A stretch of DNA of 64,000 bases from NCBI RefSeq assembly GCF_050122995.1, contig NZ_JBNLIA010000002.1, positions 124,001 through 188,000 on the forward strand. Direction: 5' to 3'. A program made the translations under genes and the position numbers. The notes beneath the pieces are model-generated. The model did no database searches, was not told where the DNA came from, and worked only from the letters and a program-made list of their open reading frames with translations. Shown here in pieces: positions 1 through 8,408 of this stretch. Each line of letters begins with the position of its first letter. Within the stretch, counting starts at the first letter, position 1. This DNA is from Haloparvum alkalitolerans (GTDB lineage Archaea > Halobacteriota > Halobacteria > Halobacteriales > Haloferacaceae).

Positions 1-1035
1 GTTAGCGAACGATAGCACCAGCATTCCCTTCCAGCCCACCTCGATGAGCTGGTCGATGCGGAACCGCGGCATCGCGGCCCGGCACCACTGGGTGAACAGG
101 AAGAACGCCCAGATCTTCACGACGAACCAGACGAACCCGATGCTCTCCGGGCCCGGCCCGGAGGCGCCCCCGAGGAACGCCATCGTCAGGATGGCGCCGC
201 CGAGGAAGATGTGGAGGAACTCCCCGAGGTAGAACAGCACGAAGTACGCCGAGGAGTACTCGGTCTGGTAGCCGGCGACGATCTCGGTCGGGGCCTCCGG
301 GATGTCGAAGGGGTTCCGGCCGATCTCCGCCATGTTCGCCGTGAGGAACAGCAGGAACGCGAACGGGTTGACGAACGCGTACCACGACGGGATGGTGATC
401 CCGCCGAGCGTGACGAGCGCCTCCTGCTGGGCGGCGACGATGCCGCTGGTCTGGAGCGTCCCCGCGAACACCACGACGGACATCGCCGTGACGATGAGGG
501 GAATCTCGTACGCGAGGTTCTGCGCGACGGCCCGCAGGCCGCCGAGCAGCGAGTACTTGTTGTTGGACGCGTAGCCGGCCATCACCAGCGAGACGGAGGC
601 GATGGAGGCGAACGCGAACACCAGCGCGAACCCGACCTCGGGGTCCGCGAGCTGGACGTTTATCGGACCGAGGTTGCCCATCGGGATCACCGCGAAGCCG
701 AGCAGCGCGGACGCGGGCAGCACGATGGGCGCCAGGTCGTAGGAGGGGCGGTCGGCGCCCTCCGGGATGATCAGTTCCTTCGCGAGGAGCTGGACGGCCG
801 CGGCCGGGATGATCAGCAGGCCGAACGGCCCGATCCGGTTGACCGCGATGCGGTCGGTGAACGCGGCCGTGATCTTCCGCTTGGCCCACGGGCCCGCGAC
901 GCCCGTGAACGTCAGCATGACGTTGCCGACGAGGAACGCGGCGATCAGCGCGCCGACGACCTCGCCGAGCACGCCGCCGATCCCGAGCGCGTTCGCGACG
1001 AACTCGGGGAACAGCTGGGCGGGCGCGAGCGACAT
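1..1035 (-). CDS. nuoH: NADH-quinone oxidoreductase-like subunit H (partial, C-terminus off the left edge)
   Basis: Membrane subunit of the complex I-like respiratory enzyme that joins the peripheral arm to the proton-pumping membrane arm and lines the quinone cavity. The 345 codons in the window read as a very hydrophobic multi-helix protein with the family signatures GPWAKRK near the start, DRIAVNRIGPFGLL, an AYEIPL segment, and NPFDIPEAPTEIVAGYQTEY followed by FFLFTQWCRAAMPRFRIDQL. Only about the last 10-20 residues should be missing. The ATG overlaps the nuoCD stop (TGATG), so the two are translationally coupled. It is the last member visible of a minus-strand nuoA-B-CD-H operon. The family assignment is secure. 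The electron donor cannot be told from this window because no NuoE, F or G gene is present. Confidence 0.95.
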   Translation of the reverse strand, partial: MSLAPAQLFPEFVANALGIGGVLGEVVGALIAAFLVGNVMLTFTGVAGPWAKRKITAAFTDRIAVNRIGPFGLLIIPAAAVQLLAKELIIPEGADRPSYDLAPIVLPASALLGFAVIPMGNLGPINVQLADPEVGFALVFAFASIASVSLVMAGYASNNKYSLLGGLRAVAQNLAYEIPLIVTAMSVVVFAGTLQTSGIVAAQQEALVTLGGITIPSWYAFVNPFAFLLFLTANMAEIGRNPFDIPEAPTEIVAGYQTEYSSAYFVLFYLGEFLHIFLGGAILTMAFLGGASGPGPESIGFVWFVVKIWAFFLFTQWCRAAMPRFRIDQLIEVGWKGMLVLSFAN

Positions 1036-2699
1036 CACCGATCCACCTCGCCGAGCACGATGTCGAGGCTACCCAGCGCCGCGATCATGTCCGGGATGTA
1101 CTCGCCCTGCGCCATCTCCGGCAGCGTCTGCAGGTTGGAGAAGCACGGCGACCGGATCTTGAAGCGGGCGGGCTTGTCGGTGCCGTCCGCGCGCATGTAG
1201 ATGCCGAGTTCGCCCTTCGCGGCCTCGACGGCGCGGTAGATCTCGGTGTCGTCGTCCGGCCGGAGGGTGCGCGGGACGTTGGCCTGGATCGTGCGCTCGT
1301 CCTCGGGCCAGTCCTCCAGCAGGTCGACGCACTGTTCGATGATCTTGGCGGACTCCTCGACCTCCCGCATCCGGACGAGCAGGCGGGCGTAGTTGTCGCA
1401 GCCGTCCTCGGTCACCACGTCCCAGTCGAGCTCGTCGTAGTAGCCGTAGGGGTCGTCGCGGCGCAGGTCGTAGTCGACGCCGGAACCGCGGGCGACCGGA
1501 CCGGTCGCACCGTAGTCCTTCGCCACCTCCGGCGGGAGGATGCCGGTGTCGACCGTCCGCATCTGGAAGATCTCGTTGGAGGTCAGCAGGTCGTGGTACT
1601 CCTCGACGGACTCCGGGAGCTGGTCGAGGAAGTCCCGCGTCTTCGAGAAGAACTCCTCGCGGGGCTCGGGCAGGTCCCAGACGACGCCGCCGAGCCGGAA
1701 GTAGTTGAACATCATCCGCTGGCCGGTCAGGTCCTCCAGCAGGTTCTGCACCTGCTCGCGGTCGTTGATCGCGTACATGAACGTCGCGGTGAAGTCGCCG
1801 TTGACGTCCAGCGCGAACGTGGCGAGCGCGAGCATGTGCGCGGCGATGCGGCACATCTCCGCGCCCATCGTGCGGATGACCTGCGCGTACTCGGGGACGT
1901 CGATGTCCGCGAGGTCCTCGGCCGCGCGGGCGTACGCGTACTCGTTGAGGAGTCCCGCCGAGATGTAGTCCCAGCGGTCCGGGTACGGCATGATCTGGTA
2001 GCGGTACGTGCCGTTCTGAGCCATCTGCTCCTCGCTGCGGTGGAGGTAGCCGATGTCGGATTCGACGTCCGCGACCTGCTCGCCGTCGAGCGTCGTCTTC
2101 AGGTGGAGCACGCCGTGGGTCGCCGGGTGGTGCGGACCGATGTTGACGAACATCGTGTCCGACTCGGCGTCCTTGTAGTCGTCCTGCAGAGGGTTGGCGT
2201 GCTCGGAGAGGCTAACGACCTGCGGCTGGTCCTGGTCGTAGTCCATCGAGAGCGGGTGCCCCTGCCACGTCTCCGGCAGCAGGATGCGCCGGAGGTCGGG
2301 GTGGCCCTCGTAGTCGATGCCGACGAGGTCGTACGCCTCGCGCTCGTGCCAGTCGGCCGTGCTGAAGACGCCGGCGCCGGACTCGGAGACCGGGTTCTCC
2401 TTGTCGGCGGGGACGACGACGCTGACCTCCTGGGTCGGGTCGTCGTACTTCTTCAGGTGGTAGATCGACTCGTAGCGGTTCTCGTACTCCTGGGCGGTGA
2501 CGACCGAGAGGTGGTCGTAGCCGGCCTCCTCCTTGAGCGTGGAGAGGGTGTCCTGGACCGCGTCCGGCCGGACCACGAAGCCCGGCGCGTTGACGTGCTC
2601 CTCGCGGCCGATGACGTTCTCGCCCAGCAGGGCGGCGATGTCCTCGGCGTCGTCGGCCGGAACGACCGCCTCGTCGGCCTCTGGCTTTTCCAGACTCAT
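1035..2699 (-). CDS. nuoCD: NADH-quinone oxidoreductase-like fused subunit C/D
   Basis: A 554-residue fusion of the 30 kDa (NuoC) and 49 kDa (NuoD) subunits of the complex I peripheral arm. Residues about 1-185 are NuoC-like, with WHEREAYDLVGIDYEGHPDLRRILLP. Residues about 190-554 are NuoD-like, with NIGPHHPATHGVLH, DIGYLHRS and the C-terminal KIRSPCFSNLQ and LGSLDIVLGEVDR. The His residues of GPHHPATHG belong to the quinone site in the family. The start ATG overlaps the nuoB stop by 4 bases (ATGA) and the stop overlaps the nuoH start. The C-D fusion is usual in haloarchaea and also occurs in some bacteria. Nothing looks truncated. Confidence 0.96.
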   Translation of the reverse strand: MSLEKPEADEAVVPADDAEDIAALLGENVIGREEHVNAPGFVVRPDAVQDTLSTLKEEAGYDHLSVVTAQEYENRYESIYHLKKYDDPTQEVSVVVPADKENPVSESGAGVFSTADWHEREAYDLVGIDYEGHPDLRRILLPETWQGHPLSMDYDQDQPQVVSLSEHANPLQDDYKDAESDTMFVNIGPHHPATHGVLHLKTTLDGEQVADVESDIGYLHRSEEQMAQNGTYRYQIMPYPDRWDYISAGLLNEYAYARAAEDLADIDVPEYAQVIRTMGAEMCRIAAHMLALATFALDVNGDFTATFMYAINDREQVQNLLEDLTGQRMMFNYFRLGGVVWDLPEPREEFFSKTRDFLDQLPESVEEYHDLLTSNEIFQMRTVDTGILPPEVAKDYGATGPVARGSGVDYDLRRDDPYGYYDELDWDVVTEDGCDNYARLLVRMREVEESAKIIEQCVDLLEDWPEDERTIQANVPRTLRPDDDTEIYRAVEAAKGELGIYMRADGTDKPARFKIRSPCFSNLQTLPEMAQGEYIPDMIAALGSLDIVLGEVDR

Positions 2700-3397
2700 G
2701 GCGAATCAGCGAAGTTGTACCGCATCACCAGGTCGTCCTCGTCGATCTGGTCGGAGAGGTGGTCGACGAGTTCGTCCTGCTCCAGGTCCGAGAACTGTTC
2801 CAGCTCGTAGGGCTTGACCGTCACCGGGGAGGCCTCGCCGTTGGCGATGCGCTCCTGCAGTTTGGCGACGCCGTAGACGAGCGCCTCCGGACGCGGGGGA
2901 CAGCCCGGCACGTGGATGTCGACCGGGATGACCTCCTCGGCGCCCTTGACCACGTTGTACCCCTCCTGGAAGGGACCGCCGGAGATGGTACACGAGCCCA
3001 TCCCGACGACGAACTTCGGCTCGGGCATCTGGTCGTAGACGCGCTTCATCCGCGGGGCGAACTTCGAGACGATCGTCCCGGGGACGATCATCACGTCGGC
3101 CTGTCGCGGCGAGGCGCGCGGCACACCGGAGCCGAAGCGGTCGAGGTCGTGTTTGACCGCGTAGGTGTGCATCATCTCGATGCTGCAGCAGGCGATCCCG
3201 AACTGCAGCATGAACATCGAGGACCCCCGCACCCAGTTCATGAACTTGTCGAACTTGGTGAGGATGAACGGCGAGGAGCCGAACGCCTCGCGGAGGCGGG
3301 AGTTGAATCGGTCGCCGCGTCCCTCGCCCATCCGGGCGTCGCGGGTCTCGGTCAGTACGGCGGAGTCGTCGGTGATGAAGGGTTGGTCGCTGCTCAT
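2696..3397 (-). CDS. nuoB: NADH-quinone oxidoreductase-like subunit B
   Basis: A 233-residue subunit that carries the terminal N2 [4Fe-4S] cluster, which passes electrons to quinone. The cluster cysteines are visible in IACCSIEMMH, VGMGSCTISGG and VPGCPPRPEA, the family pattern. Residues 1-45 and the C-terminal 40 residues are acidic extensions compared with bacterial NuoB, as expected in a halophile. It overlaps nuoA upstream and nuoCD downstream by 4 bases each (ATGA), so it sits inside a tightly coupled operon. Confidence 0.97.
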   Translation of the reverse strand: MSSDQPFITDDSAVLTETRDARMGEGRGDRFNSRLREAFGSSPFILTKFDKFMNWVRGSSMFMLQFGIACCSIEMMHTYAVKHDLDRFGSGVPRASPRQADVMIVPGTIVSKFAPRMKRVYDQMPEPKFVVGMGSCTISGGPFQEGYNVVKGAEEVIPVDIHVPGCPPRPEALVYGVAKLQERIANGEASPVTVKPYELEQFSDLEQDELVDHLSDQIDEDDLVMRYNFADSP

Positions 3398-3813
3398 GGT
3401 TCCGTCTCACGCTCCGTCTTGCGGGCCGTCGCGCGCGGGCTCGAGGTCCACTGCACCGCGCCGTTGCGCCACGCCCAGACGAGTCCGACCGCGAGGATGC
3501 CGACGAACGCCAGCATCGGCCACAGAACGTCGAGAAGCGGGACGCCCTGCTCGAGCGCGGGCCGGTAGATGGTGACCCACGGGAACAGCAGCACCGTCTC
3601 GATGTCGAACACGAGGAACAGCAGCGCGACCATGTAGTATTGGATGTTGAACCGAATGCGCGCCGTTCCGGTCGGGACCTCGCCGGACTCGTACACCGTG
3701 CGTTTGCCTTGTTCCGGCACACTCGGACGAAGAAGCGCCGACGCCGCCATCATCCCCAGCGGGATGGCGAGGCCGACGACCGCCAGTGCGCCGATAGCTA
3801 TCCAGTCGTTCAT
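3394..3813 (-). CDS. nuoA: NADH-quinone oxidoreductase-like subunit A
   Basis: A 139-residue membrane subunit, first gene of the operon. Three hydrophobic helices are visible (about residues 5-25, 60-85 and 92-112). The NuoA signature YESGEVPTGTARIRFNIQYY and the motif FLVFDIETVLLFPW lie between and at the start of the second helix. A TATA-like stretch on the minus strand lies about 35-47 bases before the ATG (+ positions 3848-3860), so the operon promoter probably sits in the gap between this gene and purE. Confidence 0.96.
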   Translation of the reverse strand: MNDWIAIGALAVVGLAIPLGMMAASALLRPSVPEQGKRTVYESGEVPTGTARIRFNIQYYMVALLFLVFDIETVLLFPWVTIYRPALEQGVPLLDVLWPMLAFVGILAVGLVWAWRNGAVQWTSSPRATARKTERETEP

Positions 3814-3962
3814 ACGGGTCTCCGTAACGTGCGCGAGTTTGGTTGGCCCCTACATAAGCGTTGATTCTCGGGTGCGCGCGTGCGAATCGACCCCTCGGAG
3901 AGCGCGCGACCGTCGCGGCGCGGCCCCTCGGCGAGCGAACCGCCCCCGCTGCGCGGCCGGCG

Positions 3963-4577
3963 CTACTCCTCGCGCTCGCGGAACGCGTCGATCCCCTCGT
4001 CGTGCAGCGCCGCGGAGACGTCCGCGACGCCGGCCTTCTGCTCGTCGTGGAACGCGACCAGCCGGTCGCGGATCGCCTCGTGTTCCCGCGAGAGCACCTG
4101 CGCGGCCGAGAGGCCGGCGTTGAACGACTTACCCGCGTCGACCGCGACGATGGGCGCGCCCGTGGGCATCCCCAGCACGCTGTCGACGGACTTCTCCTGT
4201 ACGGGAACGCCGATGACGGGGACCGGATACGCGACCGAGGCGGTCATGTTCGGCAGGTCCGCGGACTTGCCGCCCGCGCCGGCGATTATCACGTCGACTC
4301 CCCGGGCCTCCGCCGTCTCCCCGTAGGCGTACATCAGCTCCGGCGTGCGGTGTGCGGAGACGACGTAGCTCTCGAAGGTGAACCGGGCGTCCGGCGGGTT
4401 CCCGAAGTCGGTCTGTTCCGCGAAGCCGAGTTCGCGGAGCGCGTCGTAGGCGCCCGCCATCGTGTCGAGGTCCGAGTCCGAGCCCATGATGATCCCCACG
4501 TCCGGGGTCGTGGCGGGGTCGGCGTCCGCGTCGGCTTCCGCGTCGAGTCTGTCGATGAGGTTCTGAACGGTGGTCAT
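3963..4577 (-). CDS. purE: N5-carboxyaminoimidazole ribonucleotide mutase (PurE)
   Basis: A 204-residue class I PurE, which converts N5-CAIR to CAIR in purine synthesis. The core motifs are present: GIIMGSDSDLDTM for phosphate binding, SAHRTPELMY with the catalytic His, and IAGAGGKSADLPNM. An N-terminal acidic extension of about 25 residues and a C-terminal tail after GLSAAQVLS are longer than in bacterial PurE, common in haloarchaea. It lies 46 bases after purK on the same strand, and the two enzymes catalyse consecutive steps, so a purK-purE operon is likely. Confidence 0.96.
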   Translation of the reverse strand: MTTVQNLIDRLDAEADADADPATTPDVGIIMGSDSDLDTMAGAYDALRELGFAEQTDFGNPPDARFTFESYVVSAHRTPELMYAYGETAEARGVDVIIAGAGGKSADLPNMTASVAYPVPVIGVPVQEKSVDSVLGMPTGAPIVAVDAGKSFNAGLSAAQVLSREHEAIRDRLVAFHDEQKAGVADVSAALHDEGIDAFREREE

Positions 4578-4623
4578 TGTGGCGTGTCGTGTGTCCGTTG
4601 GTCGCGGTCGTGGGTCGCGGTCG

Positions 4624-5817
4624 TCAGTCGTCGGTGAAGGTCAGTCCGTCGCGCAATTCGCGGGCGCGGGCGAGCAGGTCGGCGCGGTCGGCGCGCGATC
4701 GGTCGCCGGGCACGTCGGGAGCGGCGTCTGCCTCCTCGCCGGTCACGGTGAGGTGGCCCATCTTGCGGAGCGGCCGGGCCTCGCGCTTGCCGTACCAGTG
4801 GAGGTCGGCGTCGGCCGCGGCCAGCACCGCCTCGACGCCCGACAGCGTCGCGGGCTCCGGCTCGGCCACGTCGCCGAGCACGTTCGCGGTGACCGCGGGC
4901 GCGACGAGGTCGGTCGGCCCGAGCGGCCAGCCCAACACGGCGCGGACGTGGTTCTCGAACTGCGAGGTCGCCGCGCCCTCGATGGTCCAGTGCCCGGAGT
5001 TGTGGGGCCGGGGCGCGATCTCGTTGACCAGCACCTCGCCGTCCGGCGCCTCGAACAGTTCGATGCCGTAGACGCCGCGGCCGTCGAGGAACTCGAGCAC
5101 GTCGCGCGCGACCGCCTCCGCGCGCTCCAGCACCGCGTCGTCCGCCCGGGCCGGCGCCACGCTCTCGCGGAGGATCTCCTCGCGGTGGAGGGTCTCGGTG
5201 ACGGGGTAGGTAGCCACGCCGTCGGGGCCCTTCACGCCGATCACGGAGAGCTCGCGCTCGAAAGGAACGAGCGTCTCGGCCATCGCGTGCGTGCCGAGTT
5301 CCGCGAGCGCCGCGGCCGCCTCGTCGGGGTCCTCGACGGGACGGTTACCCCGGCCGTCGTAGCCCCCCTCGCGGGCCTTCAGCATGACGCCGCCGAACGC
5401 CTCGACCGCGCGGCGGAGGGCCGCCTCGTCGGAGACCTCGACGAACTCCGGGACCGGGATCCCCGCCTCCTCGAGCGCGCGCTTCTGGACGAGCTTGTCC
5501 TGGATGGTGCGGAGCGTCGACGGGTCGGGATGGACCGGCACGTCGAACTCCTCGCTCACCGCCGCCAGCAGGTCCGGGTCCGCGAGCTCGATCTCGTAGG
5601 TCACGGCGTCCGCGCGCTCGGCGAGTTCGCGGACGGCCGCCTCGTCGTCGAAGCTCCCCACGATCTGGTCCGCGGTCGTCGGCGCGGCCGGCGGGTCCGG
5701 CGTCGGGTCGAGCACGACCACCTCGACGCCCAGCGGCGCGACCGCCTCGCCGATCATCCGTCCCAGCTGACCGCCCCCGACGATGCCGAGCGTCGGGCCG
5801 GGAAGTGTCACTGTCAC
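4624..5817 (-). CDS. purK: N5-carboxyaminoimidazole ribonucleotide synthase (PurK)
   Basis: ATP-grasp enzyme that makes N5-CAIR from AIR, bicarbonate and ATP. The protein (397 residues with this start) opens with LGIVGGGQLGRMIGEA. It contains the ATP-grasp segments VMLKAREGGYDGRGN and YGIELFEAPDGEVLVNEIAPRPHNSGHWTIEG. The frame stays open far upstream (to about 7233), but this is a GC-rich shadow. An ATG at 5844 falls inside the best TATA-like box (5841-5849), which lies 24-32 bases before the GTG at 5817. The leaderless GTG start giving MTVTLPGP is therefore preferred; a second GTG at 5811 is also possible. PurE follows in the same operon. Confidence 0.95.
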   Translation of the reverse strand: MTVTLPGPTLGIVGGGQLGRMIGEAVAPLGVEVVVLDPTPDPPAAPTTADQIVGSFDDEAAVRELAERADAVTYEIELADPDLLAAVSEEFDVPVHPDPSTLRTIQDKLVQKRALEEAGIPVPEFVEVSDEAALRRAVEAFGGVMLKAREGGYDGRGNRPVEDPDEAAAALAELGTHAMAETLVPFERELSVIGVKGPDGVATYPVTETLHREEILRESVAPARADDAVLERAEAVARDVLEFLDGRGVYGIELFEAPDGEVLVNEIAPRPHNSGHWTIEGAATSQFENHVRAVLGWPLGPTDLVAPAVTANVLGDVAEPEPATLSGVEAVLAAADADLHWYGKREARPLRKMGHLTVTGEEADAAPDVPGDRSRADRADLLARARELRDGLTFTDD

Positions 5818-5840
5818 GCGCGAGAATTGCGGACGATACT

Positions 5841-5849
5841 GCATAAGGA
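5841..5849 (-). promoter_or_regulatory. TATA-like box before purK
   Basis: The minus-strand sequence TCCTTATGC fits the haloarchaeal TATA element. Its distance (24-32 bases) to the GTG at 5817 fits a leaderless purK-purE transcript. It also argues against the in-frame ATG that lies within it. Confidence 0.5.
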
Positions 5850-5976
5850 TTGCCACCGACAGCCGACTAGTGGGCAAAAACGTGGATCGGAACGGCCGCG
5901 CGAAGAGGCGCCACCGAGGGCGTTCGCCGGCGGCCTCGCAACCAGACATTAGTGGGCCCCGGACCAGACGCCCGAT

Positions 5977-7176
5977 ATGCGCGTGGTCGTTCTCGGGGGC
6001 GGATACGCGGGCCTCGTCACGACGCGAACGCTCGAAGGGACGTTGCCGTCGGCCGTCGACCTGACGCTCGTCGACGAGACCGGCGACCACCTGATCCAGC
6101 ACGAACTCCACCGGGCCATCCGGCGGCCGGAGTTCGTCGACCGCATCTCCCTCCCACTGACGGACCTGCTGGACCGGGCCACGGTCCGGGAGGCGACGGT
6201 GGCGTCCGTCGACCGCGAGGATCGGTCCGTCCGGCTGGCGGACGGCGACGCGGTCGACTACGACGTGGTCGTGGTCGCGCTCGGCGCAGGGACCGACTAC
6301 CGCGACGTTCCGGGGGTCGCGGAGCACGCGCTCCCGCTCAAGCGGCTCCCGCACGCGAGCCGGATCCGCCGGGAGTTCCGCGGCGTCCTCGACGCCGGTG
6401 GCGGCCGAGCGGTGGTCGCGGGCGCGGGCCTGTCGGGCGTCCAGACGGCGGGCGAACTCGCCCAGTTCGCCCGTGACGAAGGGGTCGCCGGCCACGTCGA
6501 GGTGGTGCTGCTGGAGGCGGAGGACCGCGTCGTTCCCGGCTTTCCGGAGGAGTTCCGGGCGGCCGTCCGCGAGGAACTCGACCGCCTCGACGTGGCCGTG
6601 CGGACGGGGACGCGCGTGACGGCCGCCGGCGCGGACGCCGTCGAGATGGCGGGGGAGTCGGTCGATTCGGCGGACGCCGGGACGCTCCCTCACGGCCTGT
6701 TGGTCTGGACCGGCGGGGTGCGGGGCCCGGACGCACTGGACGGCCGTCGCCGGGAGGTCGACGGCACCCTCGCGCTGGACGAGCGCACCTTCGTCGTCGG
6801 GGACGCCGCACGGGTCCGGGACGGGAGCGGCGCCGTCGTGCCGCCGAGCGCGCAGGCGGCGGTTCGCGCCTCCGAGACCGCCGCGAACAACGTCGCGGAG
6901 GCGGTGGAGGCGCTGAGGGCCGGCCGGGAGCCGGCGTTCGAAACGTGGACCTTCGAGACGCCCGGCTGGCTGGTCTCCGTCGGCGACGGCGCCGTCGCGC
7001 AGTTGGGGCCGCGGACGTTCACCGGGCCGACCGCGAACCTGATCAAAAGCGCCGTGGGCGTCACCTACCTCGCCGACCACGGATCGCTCGCCGACGCGTT
7101 GGCCGTGTTGCGCGAGGAAGTCGAGGCAGAGCGGGACCTCCTCGACGCGGTCCGCGAGCGCGTCGGCGAGGAGTGA
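5977..7176 (+). CDS. NAD(P)/FAD-dependent oxidoreductase, NDH-2-like
   Basis: A 399-residue soluble flavoprotein of the type II NADH dehydrogenase / disulfide reductase superfamily. The first dinucleotide fold is VVVLGGGYAGLVTTRTL (residues 3-19, FAD). The second is AVVAGAGLSGVQTAGELA (about residues 142-159, NADH). A third FAD motif, TFVVGDAARV followed by PPSAQAAVRASETAANN, lies near residues 270-300. The C-terminal PGWLVSVGDGAVAQLG, then a Lys-containing hydrophobic stretch, resembles the membrane-contacting end of NDH-2. It most likely passes electrons from NADH to menaquinone, but the substrate is inferred. It is transcribed divergently from purK. Confidence 0.85.
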   Translation: MRVVVLGGGYAGLVTTRTLEGTLPSAVDLTLVDETGDHLIQHELHRAIRRPEFVDRISLPLTDLLDRATVREATVASVDREDRSVRLADGDAVDYDVVVVALGAGTDYRDVPGVAEHALPLKRLPHASRIRREFRGVLDAGGGRAVVAGAGLSGVQTAGELAQFARDEGVAGHVEVVLLEAEDRVVPGFPEEFRAAVREELDRLDVAVRTGTRVTAAGADAVEMAGESVDSADAGTLPHGLLVWTGGVRGPDALDGRRREVDGTLALDERTFVVGDAARVRDGSGAVVPPSAQAAVRASETAANNVAEAVEALRAGREPAFETWTFETPGWLVSVGDGAVAQLGPRTFTGPTANLIKSAVGVTYLADHGSLADALAVLREEVEAERDLLDAVRERVGEE

Positions 7177-7275
7177 CCGCCGGCGGATCGGCCGCGTTGG
7201 GGGCACCGCACCGGTCGTGTCGACGGCGCGCATCCGGAGCCAAGGTTCAAAAGGACGCAGGGGATACCCCCAGGT

Positions 7276-7512
7276 ATGCCCACCTTCGAACTCTCGCTGT
7301 CAGACGACGTGTACTCCGAGTTCCAGCAGCTCGCGGAACAGGAGTTCGTCTCCGAGGAACAGGCCGCCGAGGAGCTCATCTCCTCGGGCATCGAGGCGTA
7401 CAACGTCACCGTCGTCGACGAGGAGCCCCGCGACGAGATGCTGGAGGGCGCGGAGAACAACATGTTCGACACGGCGGAGGACCCCGGCAGCATCGAGGAC
7501 GACCGGCTCTGA
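7276..7512 (+). CDS. Small acidic conserved haloarchaeal protein
   Basis: A 78-residue protein of unknown function. The N-terminal stretch FELSLSDDVYSEFQQLAEQEFVSEEQAAEELISSGIEAYNV has the beta-strand then two-helix pattern seen in ribbon-helix-helix (CopG-like) proteins. The C-terminal half is a long acidic tail without motifs. A TATA-like GTTCAAAAGG lies about 29 bases before the ATG, suggesting its own leaderless transcript. A regulator role is possible but not shown. It sits alone between the NDH-2-like gene and tyrA. Confidence 0.7.
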   Translation: MPTFELSLSDDVYSEFQQLAEQEFVSEEQAAEELISSGIEAYNVTVVDEEPRDEMLEGAENNMFDTAEDPGSIEDDRL

Positions 7513-7550
7513 TCGCGCCCGGGTTTCGCCGAGCGGCGCGCGCTTCGAAC

Positions 7551-7558
7551 GTTTTTAC
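7551..7558 (+). promoter_or_regulatory. TATA-like box before tyrA
   Basis: GTTTTTAC lies 29-36 bases before the ATG at 7587, the usual spacing for a leaderless haloarchaeal transcript. Confidence 0.5.
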
Positions 7559-7586
7559 CTCCCAGGCGTCGTACCCCGAGTGACCG

Positions 7587-8339
7587 ATGGATCTACTCGT
7601 CGTGGGCGCCGGAGAGATGGGCCGGTGGGTCGCCGACACCGTCGAGGGGACGGTGGCGTTCGCCGACCGCGACCCCGTCGTCGCCCGCGACGCGGCCGAC
7701 GCGCGCGACGCCCGCGCGGTCGACCCCGACACGACGGAGACGTTCGACGCGGTCTGTCTCGCGGTGCCGATGTCCGCGGTCCCGGACGCGGTCGACGCCT
7801 ACGCCGACAACGTCGGCGAGGCGGTCTTCGACGTGTCCGGGGCGATGGCGGAACCGGTCGCGGCGCTGCGCGCGGCGTGTCCGGACGCCCAGCGGGCGAG
7901 CTTCCATCCCCTGTTCGCGCCGCCGCGCGTGCCGGGCAACGTCGCCGCCGTGATCGACGCCGGCGGCCCGCTGATCGACGCGGTCGTCGCCGACGTGGAG
8001 GCCGGCGGCAACGACGTGTTCGAGACGACGCCCGAGGAGCACGACCGCGCGATGGAGACGGTACAGGCAGGCGCGCACGCGGCGATCCTCGCGTGGCGTC
8101 TCGCCGGCGAGGACGTGCGCGAGGAGTTCCACACCCCGGTCTCGGGCGCGCTCGACGACCTCGCGGACACCGTCACCGAGGGGTCCCCGGCGGTGTACGC
8201 CGAGATCCAGCGCGCCTTCGACGGCGCCGACGCGGTCGCCGAGGCCGCGCGCGACCTCGCGGACGCCGACCCCGAGGCGTTCGCCGCGCTCTACGAGGCG
8301 GCCCGCGGCGAACGCGACGCGCGCGACAGACACGACTGA
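7587..8339 (+). CDS. tyrA: Prephenate dehydrogenase (TyrA family)
   Basis: A 250-residue protein of the TyrA family, which oxidatively decarboxylates prephenate to 4-hydroxyphenylpyruvate on the tyrosine branch. The NAD-binding fold is LLVVGAGEMGRWVAD at residues 3-17. LAVPMSAVPDAVD and DVSGAMAEPVAAL follow, then SFHPLFAPPRVPGN, which matches the catalytic HP(M/L)(F/A) region of the family, and an all-helical C-terminal part. It is shorter than fused bacterial TyrA because there is no chorismate mutase domain. It ends 69 bases before the next gene. Confidence 0.88.
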   Translation: MDLLVVGAGEMGRWVADTVEGTVAFADRDPVVARDAADARDARAVDPDTTETFDAVCLAVPMSAVPDAVDAYADNVGEAVFDVSGAMAEPVAALRAACPDAQRASFHPLFAPPRVPGNVAAVIDAGGPLIDAVVADVEAGGNDVFETTPEEHDRAMETVQAGAHAAILAWRLAGEDVREEFHTPVSGALDDLADTVTEGSPAVYAEIQRAFDGADAVAEAARDLADADPEAFAALYEAARGERDARDRHD

Positions 8340-8408
8340 CCGACCCGCCGATTCCGATGGCCCACACCACGCCGATGACCCACACCAGATGACCCACATG
8401 CTACCCCA

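Noticed and set aside
5845..7233. Upstream in-frame extension of purK by hundreds of codons
   Set aside because: It is antisense to the NDH-2-like gene, has Arg/Pro-rich shadow composition, and the purK fold starts at about 5811-5844.
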